64,000 nucleotides of DNA from positions 1 through 64,000 of the forward strand of contig DASPXV010000197.1 in NCBI GenBank assembly GCA_035637115.1, given 5' to 3'. The notes beneath the pieces are model-generated. The model saw only the letters and a program-made list of their open reading frames with translations, was not told the DNA's origin and did no database searches. Both the position numbers and the translations under genes were made by a program. Shown in pieces: positions 60,687 through 64,000 of the stretch; the stretch's first letter is position 1, and every line of letters starts with the position of its first letter. This stretch comes from JAICSD01 sp035637115 (lineage in GTDB: Bacteria > Acidobacteriota > Vicinamibacteria > Vicinamibacterales > 2-12-FULL-66-21).

Positions 60687-62999
60687 GTGGTTGCGCTACC
60701 GATCGATCCGTATCTGCCGCAGATTGTTGCCGCCGTCCGGTCACGGCGGGCGGTGATTCTGTCGGCGGCTCCTGGAGCGGGAAAGACGACGCGGGTGCCG
60801 CCGGCGCTGGCGGCGGATGGGGCCGTGCTCGTGCTGCAGCCGCGGCGCGTGGCGGCGAGATCGATGGCGCGGCGGATCGCTGCCGAGCAGGGATGGACGC
60901 TTGGACGCGAAGTCGGATGGCACGTGCGGTTCGAGCGCAGGTTCACGTCCGAATCGCGCGTGGTGTTCGCGACGGAAGGGATTCTGACGGCGCGGCTCCA
61001 GCAGGATCCGCTGCTTGCGGATTTCACGACGATCGTCCTCGACGAATTCCACGAGCGCAGCGTGCACGCGGATGTCGGCCTCGCGCTCGCGCGGCAGGCG
61101 TGGCGCGCGCGCGACGATCTACGGCTCGTGGTGATGTCCGCCACCCTGGAGTCGAGCGCCCTCGCGGCGTTCCTGAATGAGTGTCCTGTCATCGCAGTGC
61201 CAGGGCGGCTGCATCCTTTAGATCTCGACTACCGGCCAGGGCAGTCCGTCACGGCCGCCGTTCGCGACGTGCTGCAGCAGACACTCGGAAACGTTCTTTG
61301 TTTTCTTCCCGGGGCTCCGGAGATCAATCGCGCATTGCCGGAGGTCCGCGCGGCGACAGATCCGTCGATCGACGTCGTTCCGCTGCACGGCTCGCTCCCG
61401 GCAGACGAACAGGATCGCGCTATCGCGGAAGCGGAACGGCGGCGCGTCATTCTCGCCACGAATATCGCGGAGACCTCGCTGACCGTTGCGGGCGTGACCG
61501 CGGTGATCGATGCCGGCTACCAGAAGGTGGCGCGGTTCGATCCGGATCGCGGGATTGATTCGCTCGAGCTCGAACGGATTCCCGCTGATTCCGCGGAGCA
61601 GCGCGCCGGTCGCGCCGGACGGCTCGGTCCCGGCCGTGTGCGTCGGCTATGGGATCACGCCGATCGACTGCGCCCTCGCGGCGAGCCCGAGATCCATCGC
61701 ATCGATCTGTCGGAAACCGTGCTCGACATCCTCGCGTGGGGCGGCGATCCGCGATCTTTTGAATGGTTCGATGCGCCGGACGCGGATCGTATCGACGCGG
61801 CGCTCGCATTGCTCGGGCAGCTCGGCGCCGTCCGCGACGGAAAGGTAACGGCGCTCGGCGTGCTGATGAAAGGGTTGCCGCTTCATCCGCGCCTGTCGCG
61901 GATGCTCCTCGAATCCGCTGGCAGCCGGCAGGTCGCGCTCGCGTGCGCGCTCCTGTCCGAACGTCACGCCTGGCCGCGGCATGGAACGACGACCACAAGC
62001 GACTTGCTGACAGCCGTCGATGATGCGCGCGGAGTGCCGCCGCACGCGCAGGAGGTTGCGCGGCGCATTGGCGATCTCGCGCGCGAAGCGATACAAGGCT
62101 CCCGCGCCACGAGTGGAGAAGCGGGCTTTCTGCGAGCCATCTTTACGGGATATCCGGATCGTGTCGCGCGTCGCCGCGAGCCTGGCTCGCCGCGGTTCCT
62201 GCTTGCGTCGGGGCACGGTGCGGTGCTCGGACGCGACAGCGGCGTGCGCGATGCGGAGTTCATCGTTGCGATCGACGTCCAGGCAGGACGCCGCGGCGAA
62301 GGCGCCGAAGCGTTGATTCGCATCGCCAGCGCTGTCGATCCTGGCTGGCTGGAGCCGACCGACATTCGGCTGGAGCACGCGATCGTGGACGGCCGCGTCC
62401 GCGCCACTGCGCGGACGTACTACGGCGCGATTCCGCTCGTCGAGCGGCCTGGTACGCCTGATGCGGCGGAGACGTCGCGTCTGCTCGCCGAGACATATCG
62501 CGCGCGCGGTTGGCGATCGGATGATCAACAATTGTTCCGGCGCATGCGCTTCGCGCAGCTCGATGTCGACGAAGACAAGCTGCTGCTCCATGCCACTGCC
62601 GGAAAGAAAAGTCTCGATCAGATCGATCTGCCTGGCGCGCTCGAGTGGTCGTCAGCGCGCGAGCTCGATCGGCGCGCCCCGCAGACGCTTCCGCTTCCGA
62701 GCGGCCGTGCGGCGCGTCTCCTCTATCACGAGGACGGCAGCGTCAGCGCGGCGGTGAAGCTGCAGGAGTTGTTCGGCCTCGCCGAATCACCGCGGCTCGG
62801 GCCTGGCCACGAGCCCGTCGTCTTCGAGCTGCTGGCGCCGAACGGCCGTGCGGTGCAGACCACGCGCGATCTGCGCAGCTTCTGGAACACGACCTATCAG
62901 GGAGTGCGGAAGGAACTCCGCGGCCGCTACCCGCGCCACCCGTGGCCCGAAGATCCCTGGACCGCGCCGCCGACTGCGCGCGCAAAGCCGCATCGGTGA
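60687..62999 (+). CDS. hrpB: ATP-dependent helicase HrpB
   Basis: 770 residues from GTG 60687. Walker A is SAAPGAGKTTRVPPAL (~26-41), motif Ia LVLQPRRVAARSMARRIA, motif II DEFH (119-122 in VLDEFHERSVHADVGLAL), motif III MSATLES, motif V ILATNIAETSLTVAGVTAVI and motif VI QRAGRAGRLGPG. DEFH instead of DEAH is typical for HrpB. The winged-helix, ratchet and C-terminal HrpB-specific domain (LEWSSARELDRRAPQTLPLP, RSFWNTTYQGVRKELRGRYP, HPWPEDPW) are complete. HrpB is a DExH-box RNA helicase homologue of unclear, possibly mRNA-related, function. The TCGAAGG repeat block starts right after its stop. Confidence 0.93.
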   Translation: MVALPIDPYLPQIVAAVRSRRAVILSAAPGAGKTTRVPPALAADGAVLVLQPRRVAARSMARRIAAEQGWTLGREVGWHVRFERRFTSESRVVFATEGILTARLQQDPLLADFTTIVLDEFHERSVHADVGLALARQAWRARDDLRLVVMSATLESSALAAFLNECPVIAVPGRLHPLDLDYRPGQSVTAAVRDVLQQTLGNVLCFLPGAPEINRALPEVRAATDPSIDVVPLHGSLPADEQDRAIAEAERRRVILATNIAETSLTVAGVTAVIDAGYQKVARFDPDRGIDSLELERIPADSAEQRAGRAGRLGPGRVRRLWDHADRLRPRGEPEIHRIDLSETVLDILAWGGDPRSFEWFDAPDADRIDAALALLGQLGAVRDGKVTALGVLMKGLPLHPRLSRMLLESAGSRQVALACALLSERHAWPRHGTTTTSDLLTAVDDARGVPPHAQEVARRIGDLAREAIQGSRATSGEAGFLRAIFTGYPDRVARRREPGSPRFLLASGHGAVLGRDSGVRDAEFIVAIDVQAGRRGEGAEALIRIASAVDPGWLEPTDIRLEHAIVDGRVRATARTYYGAIPLVERPGTPDAAETSRLLAETYRARGWRSDDQQLFRRMRFAQLDVDEDKLLLHATAGKKSLDQIDLPGALEWSSARELDRRAPQTLPLPSGRAARLLYHEDGSVSAAVKLQELFGLAESPRLGPGHEPVVFELLAPNGRAVQTTRDLRSFWNTTYQGVRKELRGRYPRHPWPEDPWTAPPTARAKPHR

Positions 63000-63003
63000 G
63001 CCT

Positions 63004-63428
63004 TTGAACTCGAAGGAGTCGAAGGGATCGAAGAGTCTCGAAGGAGCTCTGTAAGATCACGTCGAAGGGTCGAAGGTCGAAGGAGCTTTGTAAATCACGT
63101 CGAAGGTTCGAAGGTCGAAGGTTCTGGCGAGTCGTTAGAGACAACTTCGACCTTCGACGCTTCGAAGCCGAGCGGCGCCTTCGAGCTCCTTCGACCGTCG
63201 CACCTTCGACCTGATTTCGCAGAGATCCTTCGAGCGTCTTCGATACCTTCGCACCTTCGACCTGATTTTGCAGAGATCCTTCGACCGCTTTCGATACCTT
63301 CGATCCCTTCGAGTTCAATTACAAGCCCCGCAACTGCTAGCTCCGTCGACCTTCGCACCTTCGACGTGACCTGGAAAGCTCCTTCGACCCCCTTCGATAC
63401 CTTCGATCCCTTCGAGTTCAATTACAAG
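63004..63428. repeat. Dense TCGAAGG / CCTTCGA repeat block
   Basis: About 420 bp rich in TCGAAG on the left side and CTTCGA on the right side, so the block is a large imperfect inverted repeat. A ~31-bp unit bounded by TCGAAGGA and GTCGAAGG recurs five times: direct at 63038-63068 and 63077-63106, inverted at 63203-63233, 63254-63284 and 63358-63387, with variable middles and 8-73 bp between neighbours in the same orientation. A second direct repeat of ~49 bp (63292-63340 and 63395-63443) contains the 3' end of the following gene. No gene is supported here; open frames translate only the repeats. Confidence 0.85.
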
Positions 63429-64000
63429 GCTCGCAACTGCTCGATGCGCGAGCGCAGCGACGCCGTGAAGGACTCGACTTCCTCCGGGGTGGCGCCGCTC
63501 GCGCGGAGCGCGTCGCGCAGCTGGTTGTCGGCGATGCGCCCGAGGTACTTGCACAGCCATCGGACGTCGGCAACCGTGATGCTTGCGCGCGCGTCCGCGG
63601 TGCGCTGCCCGGTATAACCGAACTGCACGAATCCCTCAGTGACGCCGGTGACGAACTGCGGCGTCTGCGCCGCGAAGCCTTCCGGATCCCATCTTCCCCG
63701 CGTGACGACCGTGCCGCCCCACCTGCCCATCGATCCGCCCCAGTCGACGATCAGGTAACGCGCCTCGCGCCTCCAGCGCGATACGCGCGTGACGTAGATC
63801 GCGGTGTTCGATCCGCGCGCCACGTCGCGCTGATCCTTGTTGTCCCAGTTCGAGATCAACATCAGGATCACCTTGAGGCCGGCGAGCTGCGGCGTCCCGA
63901 CGAACGGATTCGACGTCCACGACCAGCTGTGCTCCTCGAACAGTTTCAGCACGTCCGGATCGTCCAGCTCGAACCGCGCGTCAGCGAACGCGCCGTTCTC
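63422..64000 (-). CDS. Uncharacterised kinase-like acidobacterial protein (5' partial)
   Basis: 192 residues of the C-terminal part; the frame continues past the right edge (GTG 63952 is not the true start). Visible segments are SWSWTSNPFVGTPQLAGLKV, ILMLISNWDNKDQRDVA, EARYLIVDWGGSMGRWGG and ADVRWLCKYLGRIADNQLRD. In relatives I recall, 'N-WD-K--N' and 'V-DLG--FG--G' stand where a PI-kinase/HipA-like fold has its catalytic loop and metal-binding motif, but no function is established. It ends LRSRIEQLRAL. The last codons are duplicated about 100 bp downstream inside the repeat block (63315-63340). Confidence 0.7.
   Translation of the reverse strand, partial: ENGAFADARFELDDPDVLKLFEEHSWSWTSNPFVGTPQLAGLKVILMLISNWDNKDQRDVARGSNTAIYVTRVSRWRREARYLIVDWGGSMGRWGGTVVTRGRWDPEGFAAQTPQFVTGVTEGFVQFGYTGQRTADARASITVADVRWLCKYLGRIADNQLRDALRASGATPEEVESFTASLRSRIEQLRAL

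Noticed and set aside
60635..60690. An 8-bp inverted repeat (CCACAGAC / GTCTGTGG) around the hrpB start
   Set aside because: The stem is short with a ~40-nt loop and could easily arise by chance; no regulator or riboswitch fold is recognisable.
63004..63428. CRISPR array
   Set aside because: The repeat units occur in both orientations, have variable middles and uneven spacing, and no cas gene is present.

Overview
The window is high-GC DNA from an uncultured-style soil bacterium, most likely an Acidobacteriota member of the Vicinamibacteria type. The best evidence is the set of large MacB/FtsX-like 'duplicated orphan' permeases (six full-length, at least two broken copies) and two VWFA-domain proteins of the acidobacterial type. 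Secreted enzymes for complex carbohydrates, an ECF42 sigma factor with DGPF partners and PilT fit the same picture. Taxonomy is inferred from gene families only; there is no rRNA here.

Layout. 1-9.8 kb: a chimeric ORF entering from the left, tRNA-Gln(CTG), a secreted hydrolase, two VWFA proteins, a BNR-propeller/MoaD-like pair, a decayed Ser/Thr kinase, a RodZ-like HTH-GAF protein, a beheaded MBL-fold gene beside a perfect 25-bp palindrome, and a DUF5655 gene. 9.9-13.5 kb: a sugar-catabolism operon with a Tat-exported Gfo/Idh/MocA oxidoreductase overlapping a single ORF that fuses a sugar-phosphate isomerase/epimerase to an enolase-superfamily enzyme. 13.6-19 kb: a phytoene-desaturase-like oxidoreductase divergent from a lipase maturation factor, then the ECF42 operon with two DGPF/YCII proteins, divergent from DoxX. 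19-25 kb: a permease, a heparinase-type lyase and a GHL10 glycoside hydrolase. 25-30.4 kb: a winged-helix protein coupled to a PCMT-like methyltransferase, a dead family-B DNA polymerase fragment, a split LigD (ligase and polymerase as overlapping genes), a PQQ-type sugar dehydrogenase and another methyltransferase.

30.4-43.7 kb: a structured 164-bp repeat, a DoxX-like membrane protein, DUF305 plus LVIVD proteins, a broken transporter chimera, a GH29 fucosidase, a nucleoside-kinase-like P-loop protein, DUF4390, a serine-hydrolase-like protein without its catalytic residues, small envelope proteins, an EF-P paralogue, a truncated ABC ATPase, PilT with a partner, and a secreted HpcH-type protein. 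43.7-60.5 kb is dominated by orphan permeases, interrupted by glnS, a HAD hydrolase, an M14-type deacylase and a PadR regulator with a clear palindromic operator. 60.5-64 kb: a second copy of the structured repeat, hrpB, a dense TCGAAGG inverted-repeat block, and the 3' end of a kinase-like acidobacterial protein.

The most unusual signals are: (i) two ~164-bp hairpin elements with different terminal inverted repeats but a shared core and a covarying apical stem, whose ends coincide with TAG stop codons of neighbouring genes, plus a half copy at a gene junction; (ii) the TCGAAGG array after hrpB; (iii) the isomerase-enolase fusion; (iv) several in-frame gene chimeras showing ongoing rearrangement.
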